Origin: Desulfovibrio sp.
Lineage (GTDB): Bacteria; Desulfobacterota; Desulfovibrionia; Desulfovibrionales; Desulfovibrionaceae
Assembly (NCBI GenBank): GCA_016208105.1
Contig: JACQYS010000003.1
Location: 113,012-177,011 of the forward strand
Reading direction: 5' to 3'
DNA: 64,000 nucleotides
A program made the translations under genes and the position numbers. The stretch's first letter is position 1. Every line of letters begins with the position of its first letter. The notes beneath the pieces were generated by a model. The model was not told the DNA's origin. It saw nothing but the letters and a program-made list of their open reading frames with translations, and ran no database searches. This document shows, in pieces, positions 38,225-47,242 of the stretch.

Positions 38225-38662
38225 GGGCTATTGCTCCCTTTTTTGGCATTTTTTTCGTATCGCTTGGAGCTGCACATCGCAAAAGCCCAAGGTTCAAAAA
38301 AGTCATGCTCGTTGAATGGCTCGAAAGAATCTCATATGCTAATATTAAAAAATGTAAAGGGCCTTTGAGTGGATAATTTTTAAAAAATGAATGTTTGTCA
38401 TTTCAGACTACACATTTTTACTAAAAATCTTGTATTAAGGGAAAACGCAGTTTTAATTCATAAAAAGTGCATTTGTAGAATTTCCTGGCAGTGGTCGAAC
38501 GTCAGTAAATTGCATGAATGCACTGCAAATATTCATTTCCCCCCTCGAAAATGCATGCTATTCGGCCTGGTATTCTACTGCTCGGGGTAGGGTTTCGTGG
38601 CGACAATGGCCGCACAATCTGTTCCTGATTGAGCCGTTGGAGGAGTCCTGAAGGTATCAGCA
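38225..38662. other. AT-rich intergenic stretch without a supported gene
   Basis: About 440 bases between the RRM and FkbM genes, noticeably AT-richer than both. It carries A/T runs and a small repeat of TGCAT-containing words near 38470-38560. Frames here are short and lack ribosome sites. It likely holds the promoter and leader of the RRM gene. Confidence 0.5.
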
Positions 38663-39433
38663 TTATTCGCTGGTGAATTTCCGTCTGGCCCAGACGTTCG
38701 CCTGCACATCCATTGCCGGTCCGCCGCCTCCGCGAATGAACGGAGAATCTCCCGGCCAGATGTTCTCAAGGTAGTATCTGAACCCCGCCTGGGCGAGAAC
38801 AGCCAACACCTGGTGGAGGGTTTGAGGCCTATGGCGCCAGCAATGGCACTCGACAAAAGCGAACCCCACTCTCGGGAGTAGGTCTGCGCAGTCGGCGAGG
38901 ACGTCCGCTTCAGCCCCTTCGATGTCCATCTTGAGGAAATCCACGCGCTCAAGGCCTGTGAGGACATCGCGCAGCCGCAAGGAGTTTACCCGGATGCTGG
39001 GGCCTACCCCCAGGATGGACCCGCCTTCGCTGCCCTCCGGCGTGAATTCCATACCTTCGCCGTGTACCCAGACCGCGCCTTGTATAACCGGGATGTGGCC
39101 AAGGCCGTTTCGGGAAAGATTGCGTTCCAGATAGCCGGTTATGGCCGGGTCGGCCTCGAAGAGGAGCATCTGTGCATCCGGATGGCGGGTGGCCAAATGG
39201 ACAGCGCTGACACCCACGTTGGCTCCGCAGTCCAGGATTACAGGGTTTGGTATGCTGCAAGGAAAATCATAGATTCCATGGGCCATGATCTCCTTGGCCT
39301 GATAGAGAAAGCCTATTGGATCAGGGACTTCGAAGACCCAGTCCATAAAGGTGATGGTGGCTGGCTCGTTGCGGGGTTTGTCTTTGTATACGTTGTAGAG
39401 GCGTTCGAGTTCGGTAAGGTATTGGGTCGACAT
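38663..39433 (-). CDS. FkbM-family methyltransferase
   Basis: 256 residues. SAM-binding VILDCGANVGVSAVHLATRHPDA, LLFEADPAITGYLERNL, and FLKMDIEGAEADVLADC are FkbM family motifs; the C-terminal VECHCWRHRPQTLHQVLAVLAQAGF is also typical. These enzymes O-methylate sugars or small molecules, often in surface polysaccharide. No glycan genes adjoin it. ATG 39433 (MSTQYLTE) is used; another ATG lies nine bases upstream. Confidence 0.85.
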   Translation of the reverse strand: MSTQYLTELERLYNVYKDKPRNEPATITFMDWVFEVPDPIGFLYQAKEIMAHGIYDFPCSIPNPVILDCGANVGVSAVHLATRHPDAQMLLFEADPAITGYLERNLSRNGLGHIPVIQGAVWVHGEGMEFTPEGSEGGSILGVGPSIRVNSLRLRDVLTGLERVDFLKMDIEGAEADVLADCADLLPRVGFAFVECHCWRHRPQTLHQVLAVLAQAGFRYYLENIWPGDSPFIRGGGGPAMDVQANVWARRKFTSE

Positions 39434-39681
39434 CTGTATCATTGAAGAAATCCATTCCCGAAGGGGCTCGGCAAGAAAACATTTCAGAAGAAGGTGTTGC
39501 CGCTTCGCCCGGAACCAACCACAAGGCCGGTTTCAGGGCCATGCCATTCTGTGGAGGCATCTTCATGCCTCATAGCGACAGAGTACATGTATCGTCCTGT
39601 CGAAACAACGGGTGAAATGTATCGTGGCTTATCTGTATTCAGTCGAAAAGGAACGCTAAAGCGGAAGTGCTCACAAAGAAA

Positions 39682-39713
39682 AAGGGCTCCGAGTAAAAAA
39701 CTGGAGCCCTGTC
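39682..39713. terminator. Hairpin terminator next to the tRNA-Thr 3' end
   Basis: GGGCTCC and GGAGCCC pair around GAGTAAAAAACT, with T-rich sequence on one side and A-rich on the other. It lies seven bases outside the tRNA 3' end and was probably the terminator of the original minus-strand tRNA gene. Confidence 0.65.
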
Positions 39714-39719
39714 TTATTC

Positions 39720-39764
39720 TGGAGCCAGCGAGGGGACTCGAACCCCTGACCTGCTGATTACGAA
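39720..39764 (-). repeat. att copy 1: 3' half of tRNA-Thr(CGT), left end of element 1
   Basis: On the minus strand it reads from the anticodon loop TTCGTAA (anticodon CGT) through the T-arm AGGGGTTCGAGTCCCCT to CGCTGGC, T and CCA. The 5' half of the tRNA is absent; the sequence continues into element DNA at GTGGATG. The T-arm is the standard one, so this is probably the original host 3' end, displaced by integration. Confidence 0.85.
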
Positions 39765-39809
39765 GTGGATGCACCTTAAAATTGTCGATTGATTTCAGCT
39801 GACTACAGC

Positions 39810-39908
39810 CTATTTTTCACCACGTCAAATCGATTATATTTACACAGTCATTCCAGCATGTTATACCTATTTCAGGTGGAAAGATTTTTCACAAACCTTT
39901 CACCTGGG
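39810..39908. promoter_or_regulatory. Left-end integrase arm-type sites of element 1
   Basis: TTTTTCACCAC (39812-39822) and TTTTTCACAAACCTTTCACC (39885-39904) repeat the word TTTCAC that also recurs at the right end of the element. Such short repeats flanking the core are typical arm sites for tyrosine integrases. The second cluster also covers the region just before the integrase start. Confidence 0.5.
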
Positions 39909-39919
39909 AGGCGGAAATA

Positions 39920-41155
39920 ATGACTACAAAAACCAACGTGATAGAAAAGCTTCGGCATCCTTACAAAATTACGCTCTATAAGAACGGAACGAACGCAAAT
40001 ATCTATTATTACTTTACTTTCAAGAAAAAATCTTATCGAGGTTCGACTGGAACTGATTCGGTTGACAAAGCTATTGATGTAGTCTCTGAAATCTACTTTG
40101 GCGTAAAGAAGGGGAAAGATCCGAAAGCGCAAAAGGGTGACAGCGTTAAGTTTGAGGTCGCAGTGGCGAAGTTCTTGGAATACAAGTTGACGGAAGGTAA
40201 CATCGCACCAAAGACCTTGAAGGAATATACAAGGCAGTCAAGATATCTGGTTGAGAAACTTGGTAGCAAATCCATTGACTCCTTCACGGCGAAAGATTTT
40301 CTTGAGTATGAAGAATGGCGGGTGAATTACTACAAGACACACGCCGCAAAGAAAAAACAGGTATACGTTAGGGATGGAAAAAAAGTTACTGGAAGAACAT
40401 TTGATACTGTGGGAAACTCTGAAATAAACAGAGAATGTACCCTGATCGGTTCTATCTTGAGACATGCAAAGAGATACATGAACGCCTTGCAGGGTAAAGA
40501 TGTTCCAGTGTTCAAGAACAAAAAGGAAAGGATTCGTGAAGACATCCTAACAAAAGATGAATATCTCGCTCTTGAAGACTACTGGATGAAAGAGAACCCC
40601 TATTACTGGCAGATAATTTCTTTCGTCAATAATACTGGGATTAGATACCCATCAGAACTGTGTAGGATCACGTGGGGTGATGTCGACCTCCTAAAATCGT
40701 ATGTAGTCATTAGAGATAGGAAGAGCAAAGGGAAAACCCCTCTTCATTCCAGCGTTCCACTTGTTGGCAGAGCACGGGAAATCATAGAGCAACTTGGCAA
40801 TAGGCAAAACATTCCAAAAGGTCACAACGATATTGTATTTGTCAACGACAATGGCGTCCAAATTAAGAATATCAACAAGGCTTTTAAGAAAAGTTTGGAG
40901 GCGTGTGGCATTGAGAAGGATATCTCGATGTACTCGCTACGGCATCTGTTCATCACCAGAATGATGAAGCGCCCAGATATTCCCATGCAGATGATTGCTA
41001 GTACGGTCGGTCACGTAGATACCACAATGGTTGAACGTCGGTACTCGCATCTACGCACAGCGGATATTGTAGAAGCATTCAAGCGGTCAGAGGACAACAA
41101 GAAAGAGTTTATTGCAAAGATGAAGCGCCAGATTGAAGAATTGGAACAAGAATAA
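39920..41155 (+). CDS. Tyrosine integrase of element 1
   Basis: 411 residues. The N-terminal part has a short DNA-binding region and a SAM-like domain (VAVAKFLEYKLTEGNIAPKTL). The C-terminal catalytic domain shows Arg in TGIRYPSELC (about residue 242), LRHLFITR (341-342, with Tyr-Ser in place of the usual His-Asp before it), GHVDTTMVERR and the nucleophile Tyr at about 375. CTGGGAGG precedes the ATG. It lies 156 bases inside the left att copy and is about 96% identical to the integrase of element 2. Confidence 0.93.
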   Translation: MTTKTNVIEKLRHPYKITLYKNGTNANIYYYFTFKKKSYRGSTGTDSVDKAIDVVSEIYFGVKKGKDPKAQKGDSVKFEVAVAKFLEYKLTEGNIAPKTLKEYTRQSRYLVEKLGSKSIDSFTAKDFLEYEEWRVNYYKTHAAKKKQVYVRDGKKVTGRTFDTVGNSEINRECTLIGSILRHAKRYMNALQGKDVPVFKNKKERIREDILTKDEYLALEDYWMKENPYYWQIISFVNNTGIRYPSELCRITWGDVDLLKSYVVIRDRKSKGKTPLHSSVPLVGRAREIIEQLGNRQNIPKGHNDIVFVNDNGVQIKNINKAFKKSLEACGIEKDISMYSLRHLFITRMMKRPDIPMQMIASTVGHVDTTMVERRYSHLRTADIVEAFKRSEDNKKEFIAKMKRQIEELEQE

Positions 41156-41322
41156 TATAAAAAATCGATCATTGGATAATGTGTATACATGACTTCCTAG
41201 GTATGGTTTTCGCTTGTCCATTTTTTTCTTCCAAATGCACCAAATCAAGCTTAAGAATTTAAAAAAACCGTTACAAATCTATATTCAGAAAAGATCAGTA
41301 ATTACGAGGTGTTGGTGGCATA

Positions 41323-41667
41323 ATGCATGATGGAATGATAAGTCAGTTAGATGATGGTACTTTGTACGTTAGATTTAATAACGAACTGTATGAATTGGAA
41401 GCAATTAGGGCTGCTGCCTTTAAGTTTTCTGGCAATTACTTTGTACTAATGAAACCATTTGATGCTCATGAAGTTATATTAATACTTGATCCGAAGCCAG
41501 ATTGTGAATGCAATATAGAAAATGACTTGAAATGTTTTTGTAATGAGACGTTAGATCAACAGATAAGATTGGATCTTGAAAAAAGATACGGAAATATGAA
41601 AGAATTGATCGTCAGGCAGGCATTCTTACCTGTCGAAGACGGGAAAATGGATATCAAGTGTGAATAA
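41323..41667 (+). CDS. hxsD: HxsD-like protein of the His-Xaa-Ser system
   Basis: 114 residues, soluble. Two-part: a strand-rich start (TLYVRFNNELYELEAIRAAAFKFSGNYFV) and a helical second half (CFCNETLDQQIRLDLEKRYGNMKELIVRQAFLPVE). HxsD proteins have this size and always accompany the radical SAM pair HxsB/HxsC; a role as peptide-recognition or carrier partner is inferred, not shown. It overlaps hxsB by eight bases. The module is more AT-rich than the element chassis. Confidence 0.75.
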   Translation: MHDGMISQLDDGTLYVRFNNELYELEAIRAAAFKFSGNYFVLMKPFDAHEVILILDPKPDCECNIENDLKCFCNETLDQQIRLDLEKRYGNMKELIVRQAFLPVEDGKMDIKCE

Positions 41668-43090
41668 TCAGCCGTATCTCATACTTCCGCACAGCTATAC
41701 AAAGATTAACAGCGGAGACTACCTCTTAACAAACGATGGAGGGGATTTTTATTATTTGAGTCCAAATGAGCTTGAAGGATTTCTTACATATAAACTAGAT
41801 AATTCTGGTGATATATACAAAGACTTAGTGAGCTCACAGTTCATTTCAGAATATAAAACTAGTTTGTCTTTAAATTTAGCAGCTACAAAGTACCGTACAC
41901 GAAAAGGATTTTTAAGAAATTTCACAGTTTTGCACATGATGGTGATAACTGTACGGTGCAATCAACGATGTGAGTATTGCCAAGTGTCATGTGAGCCTGA
42001 AGAAGCTTCTAAGTATGACATGCCAATTGATACCGCATGTAAAATTGTCGATTTCATTTTCAAGACACCATCGCAATCAATTAAAATTGAATTTCAAGGT
42101 GGTGAACCGCTACTGAATTGGAGGACAATCAAAGAAACAGTTGATTATGCAAAAATGATAAACCATAACATAAAAAAAGATTTAGAGTTTGTGATTTGCA
42201 CCAACATCACTCTCCTCACAGATGATCAGTTGGAGTTTATCAGCAGGAATAATATCGCCATTTCAAGCTCTCTCGATGGTTCAAAAGAAGAACATGACTG
42301 CAACAGGATATTGAGGAATGGTGAAAGTAGTTACAACAAGGTGATGGAAAAAATTGAGCTTGCACGATCTAAGGGTGTAAACGTTTCTACCTTATTAACT
42401 GTAACTAAGCAGAACATCGACAAGGTCGAGTCTATTGTAGATGAATACCGAAGGATGAATTTTGATGGTATTTTTTTTAGAGCCCTAAACCCTTACGGGT
42501 TTGCATCAGAACAAGCCTCAAAACTTGGGTATACAGCAGAAGAATTTGTTGAGTTCTATAAGAGAGGACTGGATTATATAATTAAAATCAACAAAAACGG
42601 GGATTTTTTTGTAGAATACTATACTCAGTTGTTATTGACGCGCATATTGACCAGTTTTCCTACTGGATTTGTTGATCTTCAGTCTCCAGCTGGGACTGGA
42701 ATTAGTGGTGTCATTTATGACTACAATGGTGATATTTATCCAGCCGATGAAGCAAGAATGTTAGCAAGGATGGGAGATGATTATTTTAGGCTCGGTAACG
42801 TTTCGCATGATCCTTATGAAAAGGTTTTTACAAGCGAAAAACTAAAAAATATCATCAAAAAATCTTGCTTAGACACAATACCCGGTTGCTCTTGGTGTGC
42901 CTACAAGCCGTATTGCGGGGCAGATCCAATTCGAAACTACCTGGAGACAGGTGATTTAGTCGGTCACAAGCCCACAAGTTTCTTCTGCAAGAAACACATT
43001 GGCATTTTTGAACATCTTTTTTCTTTATTGCAACGTGCGAGTGATGACGAACTAGATATATTTTGGTCGTGGATAACTCGAAATAATTAA
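41660..43090 (+). CDS. hxsB: HxsB, radical SAM/SPASM maturase of the His-Xaa-Ser system
   Basis: 476 residues. The radical SAM cluster motif CNQRCEYC (CX3CX2C) lies at about residue 100, followed by the SAM-binding EFQGGEPLLNW. The C-terminal SPASM-like region has cysteines in CLDTIPGCSWCAYKPYCGAD and FFCKKH, for extra iron-sulfur clusters. This architecture modifies ribosomally made peptides. GTG start at 41660 overlaps hxsD, which suggests coupled translation. Substrate is inferred to be the two HxS-repeat peptides encoded downstream. Confidence 0.85.
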   Translation: MNNQPYLILPHSYTKINSGDYLLTNDGGDFYYLSPNELEGFLTYKLDNSGDIYKDLVSSQFISEYKTSLSLNLAATKYRTRKGFLRNFTVLHMMVITVRCNQRCEYCQVSCEPEEASKYDMPIDTACKIVDFIFKTPSQSIKIEFQGGEPLLNWRTIKETVDYAKMINHNIKKDLEFVICTNITLLTDDQLEFISRNNIAISSSLDGSKEEHDCNRILRNGESSYNKVMEKIELARSKGVNVSTLLTVTKQNIDKVESIVDEYRRMNFDGIFFRALNPYGFASEQASKLGYTAEEFVEFYKRGLDYIIKINKNGDFFVEYYTQLLLTRILTSFPTGFVDLQSPAGTGISGVIYDYNGDIYPADEARMLARMGDDYFRLGNVSHDPYEKVFTSEKLKNIIKKSCLDTIPGCSWCAYKPYCGADPIRNYLETGDLVGHKPTSFFCKKHIGIFEHLFSLLQRASDDELDIFWSWITRNN

Positions 43091-43091
43091 T

Positions 43092-44218
43092 ATGAAAACT
43101 TTCAAAGGAACTCCAAGGCGCATACCTCGTCGTATTGTAGGGGTTGTTACACGATCTCCATTGCCGTTACTTAAGCGTCCCTCACGGATATTAGTAAGTG
43201 ATGATGGGCACGGCTTCGGCTACTCAGGGATAGTGTCTACTAAAGGTTCACTGGCGTCACTACTGTCTCCCTCAGTATGTGATCTGCCTTATGAAGATGC
43301 ATGCTACCTTAACGATGGAGATATTGTCTCTCTTGACGAAGAAGGAAATGTCTCGGTCTTATGGGAGTATAACAGTTCTAGCAACTCTTTGCTGGTAACT
43401 GAAAAATGTAATTGTAACTGCGTTATGTGTCCGCAGCCGCCAAAGCCTGACTCTGCATTGCTTGATTTTATTAATGAAGCGGTTATTAATTTGCTTCCGC
43501 TTAATTATGACAAGCCGGTCTGTCTCACAGGAGGTGAGCCTACAATCAATAAAGCACGATTCTTAGGATACTTAAAAGCTATCAAAACTAAACTCCCAAA
43601 CGTATGCTTAGATGTGCTTACTAACGGACAAACATTTTCTGATTTTGAATTCGTACAAGAAATTTTTGATTGTGCACCTAAAAAAACGACATTTTGCATA
43701 TCATTGCATGGGGACACGTCTTCAACACATAATTCTATTACCAATACTCACGATGGTTTCGCGAAAACAATATACGGTATCCAAAACCTAGCAAGAGTTG
43801 GTCTTCATATTGAAATTCGTTTTGTGATTACTCAAAGTAATTTCTCAAGAATGTTCCGTTTGCTCATTTTGTTCAGAAAAATTTCCCCTTTGTTGTACAC
43901 GTTGCATATATGGGTCTTGAGATTACTGGGTTTGCACAGGATCATTTTGATTCAGTTTGGATTGATCCCCTTGAATATAAGGATGAACTATTAAGAGCAG
44001 TTCAACATCTTTCTAGGTCGAAAATTAATGTTTCTATTTACAATGTTCCACTATGTCTTTTGGATGAGTCTGGTTGGAAGTTCGCTGCAAAGTCTATTTC
44101 TCAATGGAAGAACTGCTATCTTCCTATCTGCGAAAACTGTTTAGTTCTCAATGACTGTTGTGGTTTTTTTGCGACATCCGGACATGTTAGTTCAAATGTA
44201 AAACCTATAAGTCATTAA
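43092..44218 (+). pseudogene. hxsC: HxsC, second radical SAM maturase, one-base frameshift
   Basis: The gene starts one base after hxsB. The radical SAM motif is CNCNCVMC and the SAM site is CLTGGEPTINKA; LDVLTNGQTF and FCISLHGD follow as in HxsC. Sense is lost after Met254 (43851-43855): the correct continuation PFAHFVQKNFPFVV...GLEITGFAQ lies in another frame and ends in the family cysteine cluster CYLPICENCLVLNDCCGFF. One missing base explains it. Unshifted, the protein stops at 43994 with 300 residues. Whether this is a mutation or a base-call error cannot be decided here. Confidence 0.8.
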
Positions 44219-44230
44219 TAAGGAGAGCGT

Positions 44231-44488
44231 ATGAGAAAACTTGTTGGATTTACTCTTTCTGTTTTTAGTTTGTTTGCCGTATGCTTCGGTTTTTCGCCTA
44301 TTCTGGCGAAAGCATCTGTTCCAGTTAATGTTGATGTTGTTAAGTCTAATGTGAATACTCAAGCTTTGCATCTTGACACTGCGATTAAGCACTTGTCATC
44401 AACTCAACCTGCTGAGTTTGCACAGCATCAGTCTCATTATTCTCATGGTTCTCACCAGTCTCATGCTTCACATCGGTCCGGATATTGA
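44231..44488 (+). CDS. hxsA: HxsA-type His-Xaa-Ser repeat peptide 1
   Basis: 85 residues. An N-terminal signal peptide (FTLSVFSLFAVCFGFSPILAKA) is followed by a variable middle and, at residues 66-83, six unbroken His-Xaa-Ser triplets (HQS HYS HGS HQS HAS HRS) ending in GY. This repeat defines the precursor of the HXS system; the histidines or serines are presumably the modified positions. AAGGAG precedes the ATG. It sits 12 bases after hxsC. Confidence 0.88.
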   Translation: MRKLVGFTLSVFSLFAVCFGFSPILAKASVPVNVDVVKSNVNTQALHLDTAIKHLSSTQPAEFAQHQSHYSHGSHQSHASHRSGY

Positions 44489-44579
44489 GTCGTTATTTTA
44501 ATATGTAATATGGTTTTTTAAGTAATTTTGTTTCTTGTGGTTCTCAATTTTTATGTCTTCATTGTGAAAAGGAGGTGTC

Positions 44580-44837
44580 ATGCAGAAAATTCTCCTGATT
44601 GCATTTTCTTTTTGCAGCTTGTTTATAGTTTTTTTTGGATTTTCTCCGTTGCAGGTACAAGCTTCGGCACCTGTAACTTTCAAAGTGAGCAACCATAAGT
44701 TTGATGGTACTGCTTTATATTTTGATAAAGCAATTCAGATGATTGCTTCTGATCAAACTTCGGAAATTGCTGCTCACCGTTCTCACTATTCGCATAAGTC
44801 TCATAAGTCTCACGTGTCACATCGTTCAGGGCATTGA
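44580..44837 (+). CDS. HxsA-type His-Xaa-Ser repeat peptide 2
   Basis: A paralogue of the first peptide with the same 85-residue length, signal peptide (LIAFSFCSLFIVFFGFSPLQVQA) and six HxS triplets at 66-83 (HRS HYS HKS HKS HVS HRS) ending in GH. The X positions are more basic than in peptide 1 and the middle (about 30-62) differs strongly, while LYFDKAIQMI matches LHLDTAIKHL. AAAGGAGGTG gives a very strong ribosome site. A hairpin terminator follows. Confidence 0.88.
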   Translation: MQKILLIAFSFCSLFIVFFGFSPLQVQASAPVTFKVSNHKFDGTALYFDKAIQMIASDQTSEIAAHRSHYSHKSHKSHVSHRSGH

Positions 44838-44845
44838 GGTGACTA

Positions 44846-44880
44846 CAATAGTGGAGGAGGGCTTTGCTCCTCCACTATTG
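44846..44880 (+). terminator. Hairpin closing the hxs operon
   Basis: CAATAGTGGAGGAG and CTCCTCCACTATTG form a perfect 14-base stem around GGCTTTG, nine bases after the second peptide stop. There is no T-run, so termination may be partial. Confidence 0.65.
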
Positions 44881-45012
44881 TCGCAACGAGCTGTCATTGA
44901 TATAGATTATATGCGTCGTGTTTTTGGTGAGACTTAAGGTGGAAATTGTAAGATCCATTGTCGCCATATTTTGGCGTAAAGTGGTAAGTCAAAAACTCTA
45001 ACCCCACGTTTA

Positions 45013-45567
45013 TCAGCACTGTCCTCTCAAGAATGACCCTTGAGTGGTAAACGTCTGAGTTCGCCAAGATTTATCCTTCAAAGTGTCATGTGGCTTGTGC
45101 CGACGATCAATTTCAATTTCTATCTTCTGTCCATTCATATCCTTAGTAAACGCATCCTGAAACGTGCTGATTATAGCAGCACACGAGCCAACAAAAAGCA
45201 TTATCCCTAGTGCAGCGGAAACAATCCACCGAATAATTTCTGCACTCAGCCCTTTAGAAAATGAACAATTAAAAATAGAACTGGTGACAGCCGCAGACAA
45301 TAGAAAAGAGATGAAAAATGCGGCAAGATTTCCGAGTATTGGAATGGTAGATAGAACCATGTTTGAGAAGAAGCAAACTCCGCCTGAGATTATCGTTGAA
45401 TATATCGCTCCACGATAGCTCGCCTTTTGAATGCGCGAGATTTTTGCCCCCATGTATAAAGCCAATGACGATAACAGCAGACCGACAATCAAAACAGTAA
45501 AAATTCCACCGAAAATATGGTTCAACAATAGGTTGTTGTGCCATACTGTGAATGATTCAAAAAACAA
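45013..45567 (-). CDS. Small integral membrane protein of unknown function
   Basis: 184 residues with four hydrophobic segments (IFGGIFTVLIVGLLLSSLAL; GAIYSTIISGGVCFFSNM; NLAAFFISFLLSAAVTSSIF; IIRWIVSAALGIMLFVGSC) and a basic, soluble tail ending in FTTQGSFLRGQC. A TTG start at 45567 has GGAGGG at ideal spacing. It is convergent with the hxs operon and absent from element 2, so it belongs to the cargo. A link to HXS peptide export or immunity is possible but unsupported. Confidence 0.6.
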   Translation of the reverse strand: MFFESFTVWHNNLLLNHIFGGIFTVLIVGLLLSSLALYMGAKISRIQKASYRGAIYSTIISGGVCFFSNMVLSTIPILGNLAAFFISFLLSAAVTSSIFNCSFSKGLSAEIIRWIVSAALGIMLFVGSCAAIISTFQDAFTKDMNGQKIEIEIDRRHKPHDTLKDKSWRTQTFTTQGSFLRGQC

Positions 45568-45707
45568 ATGCCACCCTCCAGTCTATTGAATGATTGCAAA
45601 CGCTCAATTCAATTTAATAAGACATGACCAGTGCGGTTGAGATGCCGCCTACCTTCGTCAAAGTGAGCGCAGCAATTTGAACCTTAGTCCTGCCTGTCCT
45701 GATCGAC

Positions 45708-45723
45708 AGGATTGATCCTAGTC
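45708..45723. repeat. AGGATTGATCCTAGTC motif, copy 1
   Basis: The palindrome AGGAT-TG-ATCCT plus AGTC lies 52 bases downstream of the DruA-like gene. The same word occurs at 47889 and 59248, always between gene ends, so it may be a binding site or terminator part peculiar to these elements. Confidence 0.5.
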
Positions 45724-45774
45724 AATCCTGAGAGAAAAGGGAACGACATGCGTTGCATGCCGCTCCCCGTCTCG

Positions 45775-46935
45775 TTAGGCGGTCAGGTAGAGTGACTTCG
45801 CATCATCCCAGTTCTCAGTGCTGAGCATACCATCGTAGAAGAGGATCTCAGACTTGAGATTGCCGCTCTGTTCAAGCTTTTCAAGGCGCTTCTTGGCATA
45901 ACGCTCTTTCCACATAGCGGTCAGAGACTCTACCGAGTTGTCATACCTCCGAGTCAGGCTTTCAAAGTCGGTTTTCCCCTGTAAAAACTCGGGGGTTTCA
46001 TTGAACAAGGAACAAAAGAACGTGCCGCGCTGATGTGAGCACTGGAAGTCATTGGTCTTGAAACCGAGCTTACGAAACATATACTGTAAGAAGCGGTTCT
46101 TGTTGTCGCGCACAAAGGGCATTCCGCTCGGTTTCTTTTTCTCCATATAGTAATAGTACTTTTCATAGTCATATTCTTTTGCCCAGTTCTTCAACATTTC
46201 AAACTCAACGTCAGGTAGTTTGAAGGCTACTGTGCTGTCGAGGTGACCTGTTTTTCTCCAGTATTTGAGGTTAGAGTACTGGGAAAAACTTCCATAGAGG
46301 CTTGTTGTTGAAAGTCCAACAAGCTTGTCTCCATACGCTTTGTTCCAGTCGTTTTCGACCACATTACTGGATGCAAGCAAAGAAATGAGTTTTCCACCCA
46401 TGTAATTATATCCAAACGGCTGCATCGGGACGAGCGTATAGCAGTTTGCAATATGATCGAGACACTTCCAGTCGCGGGAATTGATTTGCTCCGATATACC
46501 CAGGTACTTGTTACGGGGACCAAGCTGTGCCATGTCAGAGCTGATGTGTATCATACCAATATATTTACCAGTCACTTCGTCGGTGACCAAGTAGCGTAAA
46601 GCTCTTCCAATTCTGCTAACATTTTCATGGGCTGTACAAAACGTACGGAGAATCTGGAAAGTCTTCATCCCAGACTTCATTGAAGAGTTTACATAAGTCA
46701 ACTTAGGCTTGATATTCAAAACCTCTGATGGATCAGAAGGATTGAAAATCATCCTTTTCACCGCATCCAGTTCGGTTTGTTTATACTTACCGCTTTTCCC
46801 TTGGATTTCTTCAAACTTCTTTGCAAGGGTGTACTCACGGGAAGTCATATGGTTGTAGTAACCAAGCTTTCTGGAGATTGTATCAACAAGTATTTTGGTT
46901 TTATTGGCTTTATCAGAATCAAGTAACATGGTCAT
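45775..46935 (-). CDS. Element core protein resembling DruA/DUF4338 (element 1)
   Basis: 386 residues, no membrane segment. The centre (GRALRYLVTDEVTGKYIGMIHISSDM, RNKYLGIS, YTLVPMQPFGYNYMGGKLISLLAS, KLVGLSTTSLYGSFSQYSNLKYW) resembles the DUF4338 domain of Druantia protein DruA and phage homologues; this is my reading, not a search. The C-terminus (YDNSVESLTAMWKERYAKKRLEKL) is basic. A homologue sits at the same place and strand in element 2, with nearly identical C-terminus but a diverged centre. A core role in replication or interference is more likely than optional cargo. Confidence 0.6.
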   Translation of the reverse strand: MTMLLDSDKANKTKILVDTISRKLGYYNHMTSREYTLAKKFEEIQGKSGKYKQTELDAVKRMIFNPSDPSEVLNIKPKLTYVNSSMKSGMKTFQILRTFCTAHENVSRIGRALRYLVTDEVTGKYIGMIHISSDMAQLGPRNKYLGISEQINSRDWKCLDHIANCYTLVPMQPFGYNYMGGKLISLLASSNVVENDWNKAYGDKLVGLSTTSLYGSFSQYSNLKYWRKTGHLDSTVAFKLPDVEFEMLKNWAKEYDYEKYYYYMEKKKPSGMPFVRDNKNRFLQYMFRKLGFKTNDFQCSHQRGTFFCSLFNETPEFLQGKTDFESLTRRYDNSVESLTAMWKERYAKKRLEKLEQSGNLKSEILFYDGMLSTENWDDAKSLYLTA

Positions 46936-47012
46936 TCCCCTTCGGTTAGTGTTTCCTCACCTCACGAGAATGACTTTATCAAAGACGCTGACCCGTCGAA
47001 ACAAAAATCAAC

Positions 47013-47088
47013 AAGTATTACAGCATGTTATCCGATTAGTTCAGATTGCAGGTGTTGACATGTGACATCATGCGATGAGATGTGATGG
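47013..47088. repeat. Iteron-like repeat region, copy A (element 1)
   Basis: It starts AAGTATTACAGCATGTTATC and ends in clustered TGTGA/GATGAG words (GTTGACATGTGACATCATG, GATGAGATGTGATG). The same unit recurs at 47538 and, once only, in element 2 at 58897. Its place before the DruA-like gene and the RHH gene suggests a shared control region or plasmid-like iterons. Confidence 0.6.
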
Positions 47089-47242
47089 ATATGTATCTGT
47101 AATATCTGTTGTATTGATCAAAAAGTACAACAACATTTGCATGGAGAACAACGTAGTTGATTCAGAACCATTTGTCGCTCTCCATGCTATCAGTTGCATG
47201 TACTAATAGTTTGTAAAAGTATAGTGCTTTTATGGTAATGAG

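Noticed and set aside
45775..46935. A complete Druantia defence system
   Set aside because: Only a DruA-like protein is present; the large helicase DruE and other partners are absent, and the gene is part of the element chassis.
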